From an uncultured Prevotellaceae bacterium (GTDB lineage: Bacteria > Bacteroidota > Bacteroidia > Bacteroidales > Bacteroidaceae), in NCBI GenBank assembly GCA_902776665.1, contig CACYQZ010000012.1, positions 1-58,173 of the forward strand: a stretch of 58,173 nt of DNA, given 5' to 3'. Numbering within the stretch: position 1 is the first letter of the stretch; each line of letters starts with the position of its first letter. The translations under genes were made by a program, and so were the position numbers. The notes under the pieces were generated by a model, which saw only the letters and a list, made by a program, of their open reading frames with translations, did not search any database and had not been told where the DNA came from. Shown here one piece after another: positions 32,839-41,698 of the stretch.

Positions 32839-33735
32839 TTATCTTACCGTTAAATGGAAACAGCCCTGCCGCACTTCGTATTTCACCCAACAGCGACCCT
32901 CTTGGCGCAGGTCGCGCAACACCTCCGACAGCACCTGTTTCAGTCGAACATCGGCCACCGTCGCCTGCTTGGAATAAGGTTGAGCCTTCTCCTCGACGGC
33001 GAGATAGCGGTTGTAGGCGATGTCGAAAGTCGTACCGTACATGTGGCAACTGTTCTCGGTGGCGTTGCGGTTGTAGCGACGAAGGCGTCCGACATCCTCC
33101 TGCGAACGCAGCACGCTGGTGACGACAATCTTATGCGACTGCAATCCCTTAACTTGCAGACTATCAAGGAAGTTACGTCCAATGTCTTGAAGTAAAACTA
33201 AAGCCCTTGGAACGAGGTAGGGAATGCTCTGGTTGAGCGGTTCGACGAAGAAATAGGGATTGCTGCCGACATAGACCAATTCCGCCTTCCGCTCCTCGGC
33301 CTCCTGTCGGTTGAGCACGGGCGAAACTCCCCATTTGTGGGCCGACACGATTTGTACCTCCTGTGCGTCGGGGAAAGCCTCCGAATAACTTGTCACGCTC
33401 AAAATTCGGTGTCGCGAAACCGTGCCGTCGGCATTGAAAAAGCGGCTCTGCCCCACTTCGGTCGATTTTTTTTCTTCTTGGGTCGATTTTTCCGTCGTTT
33501 TCGGCGAAAATTCTTCCTTTTCAAGCGATTTTTCTTCTTTTTTGGCAACCTTCTCGACATTTTCCTGTGTCGGAACCACCGCCATTCGAATCGAGTCTTC
33601 CACCACTCGAATCGAATCAGCCGTCCGCCGCTCGTCTGCCGTCATCGCCACGCTCGGAAACACCGCCCGAATCACGCCCAGCGCAATCACCACGAGGCAA
33701 AATCCTTTCAAATATTGATTTTTGCTGACTTTCAT
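32839..33735 (-). CDS. DUF5715-type protein, M15-peptidase-like
   Basis: A 298-residue exported or membrane-anchored protein (N-terminal hydrophobic segment ~10-30). A low-complexity Lys/Glu/Ser linker follows (~55-95). The C-terminal ~180 residues resemble the DUF5715 family. The block VVTSVLRSQEDV..., then SCHMYGTTFDIAYNRY and a final CFHLTVR recalls the SxHxxGxAxD...H metal-binding pattern of M15 DD-carboxypeptidases. A peptidoglycan-linked peptidase role is therefore plausible but not proven. It is a single gene with its own promoter, upstream of and on the same strand as ileS. Confidence 0.72.
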   Translation of the reverse strand: MKVSKNQYLKGFCLVVIALGVIRAVFPSVAMTADERRTADSIRVVEDSIRMAVVPTQENVEKVAKKEEKSLEKEEFSPKTTEKSTQEEKKSTEVGQSRFFNADGTVSRHRILSVTSYSEAFPDAQEVQIVSAHKWGVSPVLNRQEAEERKAELVYVGSNPYFFVEPLNQSIPYLVPRALVLLQDIGRNFLDSLQVKGLQSHKIVVTSVLRSQEDVGRLRRYNRNATENSCHMYGTTFDIAYNRYLAVEEKAQPYSKQATVADVRLKQVLSEVLRDLRQEGRCWVKYEVRQGCFHLTVR

Positions 33736-33761
33736 ACGCCTGTCATTTCATAAAAACCTTG

Positions 33762-33769
33762 CAAAGTTA
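33762..33769 (-). promoter_or_regulatory. -7 promoter box of the DUF5715 gene
   Basis: The minus strand reads TAACTTTG. It lies 26 bases before the ATG at 33735 and diverges from the phoH promoter at 33824. Confidence 0.5.
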
Positions 33770-33823
33770 CAATTTTTCTTTGAACTCGCGCCAATATTTC
33801 TTGTGTATTTCACGAAATATTTT

Positions 33824-33831
33824 TAATTTTG
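33824..33831 (+). promoter_or_regulatory. -7 promoter box of phoH
   Basis: TAATTTTG matches TAnnTTTG and lies 50 bases before the TTG start at 33882. The open frame's upstream ATG (33759) lies before this box. Confidence 0.5.
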
Positions 33832-33881
33832 TCGCCGTTTTAAGAAATCATCATCGAATTTATTCACTAAAAACTACGATT

Positions 33882-34826
33882 TTGACAGAAAAGCATATTG
33901 TTCTTGAGGACATCGACCCCATGATGCTCTACGGCGTGGGCAACGGCCATTTGCAAATCATCAAGTCGCTCTATCCGAAACTGCGCGTCGTGGCGCGTGG
34001 TAACGTCATTCGCGTGCTCGGCGACACCGACGAAATGGAGCGTTTCGAGGCGTGCATCGAGCAAATTCGACAGCACGTTTTGAAGTACAACACGGTTTCG
34101 GAAGAGGATATTATCGACATCGTGAACGGTCGGCAGACGAAGGCCGACGCGGTGAAAGGTGTCGTGGTTTACAGCATTTCGGGTCGTCCGATTAAGAATC
34201 GTTCCGAGAATCAGCAACGGCTCATCGAGGCGTTTGAGCAGAACGATATGGTGTTTGCCGTCGGACCAGCCGGAACGGGCAAAACCTACCTGAGCATTGC
34301 GCTTGCCGTGAAGGCGTTGAAGGAAAAGACGGCGAAAAAAATTATTTTGTCGCGTCCGGCTGTGGAAGCAGGCGAGAAACTCGGTTTTCTGCCAGGTGAT
34401 ATGAAGGACAAAATCGACCCCTATCTGCAACCGCTCTACGACGCGCTCGAAGACATGCTGCCGCAGGTGAAATTGCAGGATATGATGGAAAAGCACGTCA
34501 TTCAGATTGCGCCGCTGGCTTTTATGCGCGGTCGCACGCTGAACGATGCGGTGGTGATTCTCGACGAGGCGCAAAACACGACCCCGCAGCAGATTCGGAT
34601 GTTCCTGACGCGCATGGGTTGGAACACAAAAATGATTATCACGGGCGACATGACGCAAATCGACCTGCCCCACTCGCAGAAGAGCGGACTGGTCGAAGCA
34701 CTGCGCATTCTCACGGGAATCGAGGGAATCGGCGTGGTGGAACTCACAAAAAAGGACATTGTACGACATAGGCTTGTAACGAGAATCGTACAAGCCTATG
34801 AAGCAGATGAAAAGCGGGAAAAATAA
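33882..34826 (+). CDS. phoH: PhoH-family ATPase
   Basis: A 314-residue P-loop ATPase. The start is a TTG at 33882 (LTEKHIVLEDIDP), chosen because PhoH proteins start with this block and the in-frame ATG at 33759 lies before the promoter box. A KH-like N-terminal region (~1-90) leads to Walker A GPAGTGKTYL (~130), the block AVEAGEKLGFLPGDMKDKIDPYL (in pieces), Walker B VVILDEAQNTTPQQ and GDMTQIDLP. The family acts on RNA in the cytoplasm and is often near ybeY, which I do not see here. It converges with the phosphohexomutase gene 3 bp downstream. Confidence 0.92.
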   Translation: MTEKHIVLEDIDPMMLYGVGNGHLQIIKSLYPKLRVVARGNVIRVLGDTDEMERFEACIEQIRQHVLKYNTVSEEDIIDIVNGRQTKADAVKGVVVYSISGRPIKNRSENQQRLIEAFEQNDMVFAVGPAGTGKTYLSIALAVKALKEKTAKKIILSRPAVEAGEKLGFLPGDMKDKIDPYLQPLYDALEDMLPQVKLQDMMEKHVIQIAPLAFMRGRTLNDAVVILDEAQNTTPQQIRMFLTRMGWNTKMIITGDMTQIDLPHSQKSGLVEALRILTGIEGIGVVELTKKDIVRHRLVTRIVQAYEADEKREK

Positions 34827-34829
34827 TCC

Positions 34830-36212
34830 TTATTGCATATCGAGCACGACCTTCATCAGCTCCTTGCCGATGGCTTCGGCCTCTTCGGGCGTGTGTGCCT
34901 CGCTATAGACGCGGATAATCGGCTCGGTGTTCGACTTGCGCAGGTGAACCCAACGGTCGGCGAAGTCGATTTTCACGCCGTCGATGTCGTTCACTTGCTC
35001 ATTTTTATATAATTCCTTCACTTTTTCAAGAATGGCATCGACATCGGTCGAAGGTTGCAGGTCGATGCGGTTTTTCGCCATGAAATAATTGGGATAGGTC
35101 TTGCGAAGTTCGCTCATTTTCATGCCTTTCTGCGCCAGTTGCGTCAGGAACAGGGCGATGCCGACGAGCGCGTCGCGACCGTAGTGCGAGGCGGGATAGA
35201 TGACACCACCGTTGCCCTCGCCACCAATGACTGCGCCGACTTGCTTCATCAGCGTGGTGACGTTCACCTCGCCCACCGCCGAAGCGCAGTATTTTCCGCC
35301 GTGCTTCTCGGTGACATCGCGCAGGGCGCGGGTCGAAGAAAGGTTGGAAACAGTGTCGCCGGGCGTGCGCGAAAGCACGTAGTCGGCCACGCTGACGAGC
35401 GTGTATTCCTCGCCAAACATCTCGCCGTTTTCACTGATGAATGCGAGACGATCGACGTCGGGATCGACCACGATTCCCATATCATAGCCGCCTTTTCTCA
35501 GTTCATCCATGATACCGCCAAGGTTCTGCTGCAACGGTTCGGGATTGTGGGCGAAATCGCCAGTCGGTTCGCCGTTGAGGAATTTCGCCTCAACGCCGAG
35601 CGCCTTCAACAATTCGGGCAGAATCACGCCGCCGACCGAGTTAATCGAATCGACCACGACGCGGAATCCAGCCTTCCTAATTGCTTCAGCATCAACGAGT
35701 TCCAACGCGAGAACGCTGTCGATATGGCGCTTGTCCATCGTATTGTCCTCGCAATAGTGGCCCATGTGATCGACATCAGCAAAGTCGAAGTCTTCGGCCT
35801 CGGCAATCGCCAACACCTGCTCGCCCTCGGTCTTGTTGAGGAATTCGCCCTGGTTGTTGAGCAATTTCAGCGCATTCCAGTGGCGCGGATTGTGCGACGC
35901 TGTGATGATGATGCCGCCGTCGGCCTCGAGCCAGCGCACGGCCAGTTCGGTGGTCGGCGTGGTGGCGAGTCCGATGTTCCCCACGTCGTAGCCCATGCCC
36001 ATGAGCGTGCCGCAGACGACGTTTTTCACCATTTCGCCAGAAATTCGGGCATCGCGTCCGACGACGATTCGGTTATTCTGAGACTTGGCCGAGCGACGGA
36101 TGAAAGTCGCATAAGCCGATGTAAATTTCACGATGTCGAGTGGGTTGAGCGTGTCGCCCGCCCGTCCGCCGATGGTTCCGCGGATGCCGGAAATGGATTT
36201 GATCAGAGTCAT
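34830..36212 (-). CDS. glmM: phosphoglucosamine mutase / phosphohexomutase
   Basis: A 460-residue alpha-D-phosphohexomutase. The phosphoserine loop is TASHNPRHWNALKLL (~100), the Mg site DPDVDRLAFI (~240), the sugar loop GEGNGGVIYP (~320) and the phosphate-binding loop RKSNTEPIIRVY (~435). GlmM converts glucosamine 6-phosphate to 1-phosphate for UDP-GlcNAc. In Bacteroidetes this protein can also be annotated as phosphomannomutase, so substrate is inferred. The leader is an octamer array (36218-36250). The DUF4827 gene lies just upstream on the same strand. Confidence 0.85.
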   Translation of the reverse strand: MTLIKSISGIRGTIGGRAGDTLNPLDIVKFTSAYATFIRRSAKSQNNRIVVGRDARISGEMVKNVVCGTLMGMGYDVGNIGLATTPTTELAVRWLEADGGIIITASHNPRHWNALKLLNNQGEFLNKTEGEQVLAIAEAEDFDFADVDHMGHYCEDNTMDKRHIDSVLALELVDAEAIRKAGFRVVVDSINSVGGVILPELLKALGVEAKFLNGEPTGDFAHNPEPLQQNLGGIMDELRKGGYDMGIVVDPDVDRLAFISENGEMFGEEYTLVSVADYVLSRTPGDTVSNLSSTRALRDVTEKHGGKYCASAVGEVNVTTLMKQVGAVIGGEGNGGVIYPASHYGRDALVGIALFLTQLAQKGMKMSELRKTYPNYFMAKNRIDLQPSTDVDAILEKVKELYKNEQVNDIDGVKIDFADRWVHLRKSNTEPIIRVYSEAHTPEEAEAIGKELMKVVLDMQ

Positions 36213-36217
36213 GGCAA

Positions 36218-36250
36218 TTTACTATTTGACTAAATACTATTTGACTATTT
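36218..36250. repeat. 8-bp tandem array (TTTGACTA) in the glmM leader
   Basis: TTTACTA, TTTGACTA, AATACTA, TTTGACTA, TTT. On the minus strand it reads AAATAGTC/AAATAGTA units before the glmM ATG. Related to 29291-29338. Confidence 0.8.
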
Positions 36251-36252
36251 TT

Positions 36253-36906
36253 TTATCGTCCGCGCTCCAAAGTGAGCTCATATAAATAAGGTGTAACGTA
36301 GTTCGACGCCGTCAGATGGCCCTGCTTGTGAGGCACAATGATGCGCACTTTAGCAGTCTCGTCGCCCTCGTTCACGGGTCTGCCCAGTCGGATGTAGCCG
36401 AATGGAACGAGCCATCCCGACGGCAGCGACGTGTAGTTCGTGCCAGCGCCATAGACCATATACATCCGACTCGAAGTGTCGAAAGTGCCCGTGAAGGTGC
36501 CCGACGTGTTGGTGATGGTCATTTTATCGACACTGGCAGCGTAGCCTGCCGCATCGTTGGTGAGCGAAATCGAGTCGGCACCGAGCATCAGGTTGTATTC
36601 CGTGAATCGGCAAAGCACGTTGGCCGTTTCGCCGTCGCGAAGCTTCTGTCCGCAGCCTTTCCGCACGATTTGCATATAGACGCCCGACGCCTCGAAAAGC
36701 ACAAATTCGTTTTTCGACACATCAGTCATGCTGTCTTGCGCGAAGAATTGGTCTTCCGAAATCACTTTCACGTTTTTCTCTGCGATATAGCTGTTGATGG
36801 CGGAAATTTCCTTGTCGCGCTTTTCCTGATAGGTTTCTCCGTCACTGCAAGATGCGATTCCTGTCAGCAACAGCGCGGTCGCCAAAATACTGAAAATTTT
36901 TCTCAT
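36253..36906 (-). CDS. DUF4827-type lipoprotein
   Basis: A 217-residue lipoprotein: signal MRKIFSILATALLLTGIASC with lipobox GIASC. The body (SYIAEKNVKVISEDQFFAQ, LFEASGVYMQIV, PSGWLVPFGYIRLGRP, YVTPYLYELTLE) matches DUF4827, a Bacteroidetes family with a partial FKBP-like look. Function unknown. I chose the ATG at 36906 because the longer start (36945) overlaps a -7 box at 36933-36940. It ends one base before the glmM leader array. Confidence 0.82.
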   Translation of the reverse strand: MRKIFSILATALLLTGIASCSDGETYQEKRDKEISAINSYIAEKNVKVISEDQFFAQDSMTDVSKNEFVLFEASGVYMQIVRKGCGQKLRDGETANVLCRFTEYNLMLGADSISLTNDAAGYAASVDKMTITNTSGTFTGTFDTSSRMYMVYGAGTNYTSLPSGWLVPFGYIRLGRPVNEGDETAKVRIIVPHKQGHLTASNYVTPYLYELTLERGR

Positions 36907-36932
36907 GTTGCCTTTCTGATGATTATTTTCTG

Positions 36933-36940
36933 CAAAGGTA
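36933..36940 (-). promoter_or_regulatory. -7 promoter box of the DUF4827-glmM unit
   Basis: The minus strand reads TACCTTTG, 26 bases before the ATG at 36906. Confidence 0.6.
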
Positions 36941-37023
36941 GTCATTTTTTACGAAGTTTCAAGAACCAAAACCGAAGTTTTATCCGACAATGAGGTTTTT
37001 TATGGATATTTTACATTTTGATG

Positions 37024-38073
37024 TCAATTTTCTGACGATTTCAACTGCGATTCATAGGCTCGAATGGCTTCGACAATGACTTTTTCAGCCTCTTCGAGCG
37101 AACAATAGAGCCGTCCGCCACTGGCGTTGAGATGGCCGCCGCCGTTGAAGAACTCTTCCGCCATTTTGTTGCACGGAAAGTCGCCGACGGAGCGCAAACT
37201 CACCCACACCAAATTGGGCGTGCGGTCGTCTTCTCGAATCGAAATCGACAACTTCAAATCCTTGATTCTCAGTGGTTCGTTGACCAATCCCTCCACATCG
37301 CCGCGAATGAAGTGGAAATCGCGCATTTCCTTCGCAGAAATGCTGAAATAGGCCGCGTGAAACTCGTCGGAAACCTTGAGTTTATGGCACATGATGTAAC
37401 CTCGGAAACGAATGGCCCACGACGAGAAATTATGATAGACCTTGCGGTAAATCGAATCTTTGTTGATGCGCTTCGTAAGCAGCTGACCGACGATGAAATA
37501 GATTTCGGGATACGACGAATTATAGGTGAAACTGCCCGTGTCGGTCATCATTCCGCAATAAATCGGCACGGCAAAATGCTTCTTCATCGCTTCGAAATCG
37601 CCCATCTGCCAGACGATTCGGAAAATCAACTCGCTCGTGGAACTGAGTTCGGGATGCGAAATCGTCAGCGCCGTGTCCATCTGAGGATTCAGATGGTGGT
37701 CAATCATCACTTTTTGGGCAGCGGAGGCGTCCAACGACTGCTTCATCAACTCCGTGCGACCGCTCTCGTTGAAATCGAGGCAGAAAATCAGGTCGGCGGT
37801 CTTCAACAGCAGGTCGCCCTTCTCGGGATGCTTGTCGTAACGAACGATTTTCTCGGTGTTCGGCAGCCACAGATAGTAGTCGGGATAGGCGTCGGGCACG
37901 ACGATGACAGGGTCTTTTTCGTGGCACACGCGCAAATATTCCGCCCAACCAAGCGACGCACCGAGCGCATCGCCGTCGGGTGACTTGTGGCAGGTGATGA
38001 CAATTTGCGAGGAAGCCGCTATCAGCTCTCGCAAAATAGCGACTTCCTGTTCTTGTAGGATGTCAATTTCCAT
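37024..38073 (-). CDS. nrnA: DHH/DHHA1 phosphoesterase, NrnA-like (oligoribonuclease/pAp phosphatase)
   Basis: A 349-residue cytoplasmic protein of the RecJ-like DHH superfamily. The motifs are CHKSPDGDALGASLG (~30), the DHH box MIDHHLNPQ (~140), YNSSYPEI and the DHHA1 glycine motif GGGHLNASGGRLY (~315). NrnA degrades nanoRNA and dephosphorylates pAp. Its start overlaps the stop of the NTP-transferase gene by one base (TAATG), so the two are translationally coupled. Confidence 0.9.
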   Translation of the reverse strand: MEIDILQEQEVAILRELIAASSQIVITCHKSPDGDALGASLGWAEYLRVCHEKDPVIVVPDAYPDYYLWLPNTEKIVRYDKHPEKGDLLLKTADLIFCLDFNESGRTELMKQSLDASAAQKVMIDHHLNPQMDTALTISHPELSSTSELIFRIVWQMGDFEAMKKHFAVPIYCGMMTDTGSFTYNSSYPEIYFIVGQLLTKRINKDSIYRKVYHNFSSWAIRFRGYIMCHKLKVSDEFHAAYFSISAKEMRDFHFIRGDVEGLVNEPLRIKDLKLSISIREDDRTPNLVWVSLRSVGDFPCNKMAEEFFNGGGHLNASGGRLYCSLEEAEKVIVEAIRAYESQLKSSEN

Positions 38074-38981
38074 TAGAAAAGTTTGTTGGGATAGACACCT
38101 TCATCGACGAGTTTCTGAATGCGCTCCACGGTGGCTTCGCGGTCGGCGGCATAGGTCACGCCAAACCATTTTGAAGTCGTGTCGAGCACCTCGACCGTGC
38201 TTGTTCCTTCTTTCACTAACTTGCTGACCATCAACGGAATAAAGAACTCGGCCTTCAGATTCTCCATGTTCTTCGGGTCGCTGAGGAATTCCTTGAAATA
38301 AGTGTTGGAATAGTCGAAATAGTCAGGCGTGAAGCCCCACATATTCATCGAGACGGGCACGTTGTCATCGACAGCCACCCATTCGTCGCCGTCTTTGTAA
38401 CAAATTTTGCCATCAACGCGCATCACTTCCGTGCGCTCAACGACCTCAACAAGATGATGGTTGTCGTCGTATTCGCAAACGCCACGCGCCACCGAACCGT
38501 TCTCCGACAGCGTGTTGCAGCAGCGGAAGCCCACCATCGCATACTTATTCGTCGAGCCTTCGGGCAGGTCGCTCAGGAATTTTCCAATCTTCATAAACGC
38601 ATCACGACCGTAGAAATCGTCGCAGTTGATGACGCAGAACGGCTCGTTGATGACGCTCTCGCCCATCATCACAGCGTGGTTCGTTCCCCACGGTTTCACG
38701 CGACCTTCGGGCACGCTAAAACCTTCTGGAAGCGCGTCGAGTGCTTGAAAACACAGTTCGCAAGGCACCAAACCCTCGTATTTCTTGAGAATCTGCTCGC
38801 GGAACTGCTCCTCGAAATCTCTGCGAATCACCCACACGAGACGGCCAAAACCTGCCTGAATCGCGTCGTAAATACTATAGTCCATGATGGTTTCGCCGTT
38901 GGGTCCCAGACCGTCGAGCTGCTTCAATCCACCGTAGCGACTGCCCATGCCGGCAGCAAGCAAAAATAATGTTGGTTTCAT
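38073..38981 (-). CDS. nucleotidyltransferase-family NDP-sugar pyrophosphorylase-like protein
   Basis: A 302-residue Rossmann-type NTP transferase. It starts MKPTLFLLAAGMGSRYGGLKQ, a variant of the LAAGxGxR...K nucleotide loop. GPNGETIMDYSIYDA follows, and FCVINCDDFYGRDAF supplies the metal-binding Asp pair. Nucleotide and sugar cannot be read from sequence. It starts a unit with the DHH phosphoesterase and has a -7 box at 39031-39038. Confidence 0.85.
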   Translation of the reverse strand: MKPTLFLLAAGMGSRYGGLKQLDGLGPNGETIMDYSIYDAIQAGFGRLVWVIRRDFEEQFREQILKKYEGLVPCELCFQALDALPEGFSVPEGRVKPWGTNHAVMMGESVINEPFCVINCDDFYGRDAFMKIGKFLSDLPEGSTNKYAMVGFRCCNTLSENGSVARGVCEYDDNHHLVEVVERTEVMRVDGKICYKDGDEWVAVDDNVPVSMNMWGFTPDYFDYSNTYFKEFLSDPKNMENLKAEFFIPLMVSKLVKEGTSTVEVLDTTSKWFGVTYAADREATVERIQKLVDEGVYPNKLF

Positions 38982-39030
38982 ATTTATTCCTTATTTTATT
39001 GGTTATTATTTAATTAATATTTACGGCTTG

Positions 39031-39038
39031 CAAAGATA
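39031..39038 (-). promoter_or_regulatory. -7 promoter box of the NTP transferase/nrnA unit
   Basis: The minus strand reads TATCTTTG, about 49 bases before the ATG at 38981. Confidence 0.5.
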
Positions 39039-39112
39039 ATAAAAAATCAATCCACCGAGAAATTTTTCCGCATTTTTTTAGAAATTCCAAGAAAAATATT
39101 CGCTTTTTTTCG

Positions 39113-39120
39113 TACCTTTG
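39113..39120 (+). promoter_or_regulatory. -7 promoter box of mutS2
   Basis: TACCTTTG lies 4 bases before the mutS2 ATG; the mRNA should be leaderless. Confidence 0.62.
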
Positions 39121-39124
39121 CACA

Positions 39125-41662
39125 ATGATTTACCCGAAAAACTTTGAGAGCAAGATTGGATTCACCGAAATTCGGCGGCTTTTGCGCGGCGAATGTCTTT
39201 CGACGCTGGGCAGCGGAAAGGTGGATGAAATCGGCTTTTCCGACGACGCTGCGGTGGTGAACGAATGGCTGCGGCAGGTGCAGGAATTTCGTGCCATTCA
39301 GGATGCTGACGAGGATTTCCCGCTCAGCTATTTCTTCGATGTGCGCACGCCTGTGGCTCGCATCCGACCGGAAAACACGCATCTCGAAGCCTCGGAATTG
39401 TTCGACCTGCGCCGCTCGCTCGAAACCATCCACGACATCGTGAAATTTCTCGATGGCGACGACTACCCTGCCCTGCATCGGCTGACTGACGGCATCGCGA
39501 CTTTCCCCGAACTCATCACCCACATCGACCGAATCCTCGATAAATTCGGCCATATCCGCGACAATGCCTCGCCCGAACTGGCGCGAATCCGACAGACGCT
39601 TGCAAAGACGGAAAACGGCATTTCCCACACGCTCCACTCGATTCTGCGAACGGCGCAGAGCGAGGGAATCGTAGAAAAAGACGTGTCGCCGACGATGCGC
39701 GACGGCCGACTGATGATTCCTGTCGTACCAGGCCAAAAACGAAAAATCAAAGGTATCGTACACGACGAATCAGCCTCGGGTCGCACGGTTTTCATCGAAC
39801 CGGCGGAGGTGGTCGAGGCGAACAATAAAATCCGCGAGTTGAAAGCAGAGGAATTTCGCGAAATCATCGTCATTCTGACGGAAATCACACGTGAAATCCG
39901 TCCGCATATCAAGGAAATTCTCGAATCCTATCATTTTCTGGCGACCATCGACCTCATCCGCGCCAAAGCGGAGTTGGCACGGCAGTTCAAAGCCATCGAA
40001 CCTGTCGTCGTCGAAAAGCCGCACATCGATTGGATTCACGCCATCCATCCGCTTCTTCAGCAGTCGCTCGAAAGACAAGGCCGCACAACCGTTCCGCTCG
40101 ACATCGAACTGTCGTCCGAAAAACATATTCTCATCATTTCAGGACCCAACGCAGGCGGAAAATCGGTTTGTCTGAAAACCGTCGGACTGCTGCAATATAT
40201 GGTGCAGTGCGGCCTGTCGATTCCCGTCAGCGAGCGGTCCACCGTCGGCATTTTCCGCAGCATTATGATTGACATCGGCGACGAACAGAGCATCGAAAAC
40301 GACCTTTCGACCTATTCGAGCCACCTGATGAATATGAAGCAGATGATGCGGCAGGGCGACAAGCGAACCCTTTTGCTCATCGACGAGTTTGGAACGGGCA
40401 CAGAACCGCAAATCGGTGCAGCCATCTCTGAGGCGGTGCTCAAGCAATTTTGGAAGCATAAAAACTTCGCCATCATCACCACGCACTACCAAAATCTGAA
40501 GCATTTCGCCGACGACCACAAGGGCGTGGCCAACGGCGCGATGCTCTACGACCGCCACGAAATGCAACCGCTGTTCCAACTCTCGATTGGACAACCCGGT
40601 TCGTCGTTTGCCATCGAAATCGCCCGAAAAATCGGCATTTCCGAAGAAGTCATCGCCGATGCGTCGGACATCGTCGGCAGCGACTACATCCAAAGCGATA
40701 AATACCTGCAAGACATCGTCCGCGACAAGCGATATTGGGAAAACAAACGCCAGTCGATTCACCAACGCGAAAAAGACATCGAACGCACGATTTCGCGCTA
40801 CGAAACCGACCTGACCGACATCGAAAAAAGCCGAAAAGCCATTCTTCGGAAGGCGAAGGAAGAGGCCGAGGAACTGCTGCGCGAGGCGAATCGGAAAATC
40901 GAGAATACGATTCGCGAAATCCGCGAGGCACAAGCCGAAAAAGAGAAGACCAAACTGATTCGCGAGGAATTGCAGGCGTTCAAAGAGAGCGTTTCCGAAA
41001 TCGACGCGGCCAACGACGAGAAAATCGAGAAGAAAATGCAGCAAATTCTCGCCCGACGCGAACGGAAGGAAAAGCGTCGCAAAGAGAAAAAAGAGGCTGC
41101 CGAAAAGCAAAAATCAAGTCCGACAACGACCGAAAACGCCTTTGAAAGCGTGGTTTCGACCACCAAAAAATCGACAGAAGCCATCGGCGTAGGTGCGTTG
41201 GTGAAAATCAAGGGATTGCAGTCGGTCGGACGGGTCGAAAGCATCAGCGGCAAGACCGCCATCGTCATTTTCGGCGATATGCGCACGAAGATGTCGGTGG
41301 AACGGCTCGAACTCGCCGAACCGCAGAAAAAATCGAAGATGGAGCAGCAAAAAGAGAACCTCAACGCCTACAGCATCAGCCGCCAGACCCGCGAAACCAT
41401 CGACGCCCACCGCAAAAACTTCCGTCAGGAACTCGACGTGCGCGGAATGCGTGGCGACGAAGCCCTCAACGCCGTCACCCACTTCATCGACGATGCCATC
41501 CTTACCGATATGAGCCAAGTCCGCATCCTGCACGGCAAGGGCGACGGCATCCTGCGCCAACTCGTCCGCCAATACCTCGCCACCGTTCCCAACGTCAAAT
41601 CGTTCCGCGACGAGCACGTGCAGTTCGGCGGCGCAGGAATTACCGTGGCGGAAATCGGATAA
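39125..41662 (+). CDS. mutS2: endonuclease MutS2
   Basis: An 845-residue MutS2. It has a MutS core with clamp region (~1-320), Walker A GPNAGGKSVCLKT (~341), IMIDIGDEQSIENDLSTYSSH, LLIDEFGTGTEPQIG (Walker B) and ITTHYQNLKHFA. A long charged coiled coil (~515-660) and the Smr nuclease domain LDVRGMRGDEAL...HGKGDGILRQLV (~765-845) follow. MutS2 acts in recombination suppression and, in some bacteria, ribosome rescue. It has its own apparently leaderless promoter, and the fucosidase gene follows after 36 bp. Confidence 0.96.
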   Translation: MIYPKNFESKIGFTEIRRLLRGECLSTLGSGKVDEIGFSDDAAVVNEWLRQVQEFRAIQDADEDFPLSYFFDVRTPVARIRPENTHLEASELFDLRRSLETIHDIVKFLDGDDYPALHRLTDGIATFPELITHIDRILDKFGHIRDNASPELARIRQTLAKTENGISHTLHSILRTAQSEGIVEKDVSPTMRDGRLMIPVVPGQKRKIKGIVHDESASGRTVFIEPAEVVEANNKIRELKAEEFREIIVILTEITREIRPHIKEILESYHFLATIDLIRAKAELARQFKAIEPVVVEKPHIDWIHAIHPLLQQSLERQGRTTVPLDIELSSEKHILIISGPNAGGKSVCLKTVGLLQYMVQCGLSIPVSERSTVGIFRSIMIDIGDEQSIENDLSTYSSHLMNMKQMMRQGDKRTLLLIDEFGTGTEPQIGAAISEAVLKQFWKHKNFAIITTHYQNLKHFADDHKGVANGAMLYDRHEMQPLFQLSIGQPGSSFAIEIARKIGISEEVIADASDIVGSDYIQSDKYLQDIVRDKRYWENKRQSIHQREKDIERTISRYETDLTDIEKSRKAILRKAKEEAEELLREANRKIENTIREIREAQAEKEKTKLIREELQAFKESVSEIDAANDEKIEKKMQQILARRERKEKRRKEKKEAAEKQKSSPTTTENAFESVVSTTKKSTEAIGVGALVKIKGLQSVGRVESISGKTAIVIFGDMRTKMSVERLELAEPQKKSKMEQQKENLNAYSISRQTRETIDAHRKNFRQELDVRGMRGDEALNAVTHFIDDAILTDMSQVRILHGKGDGILRQLVRQYLATVPNVKSFRDEHVQFGGAGITVAEIG

Positions 41663-41670
41663 CAATTTTA

Positions 41671-41688
41671 AAGGTTAAATAGTTAAAA
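41671..41688 (+). repeat. AAGGTTAA-type leader repeat upstream of the fucosidase gene
   Basis: AAGGTTAAATAGTTAAAA ends 10 bases before the ATG at 41699. It matches the ileS leader block at 32773-32790 in 17 of 18 positions and at the same distance from the start. Confidence 0.7.
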
Positions 41689-41698
41689 ATTAATGAAT

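Noticed and set aside
38982-39124. Small RNA gene between the NTP transferase and mutS2
   Set aside because: The gap is explained by two divergent promoter boxes; no stable structure is evident.
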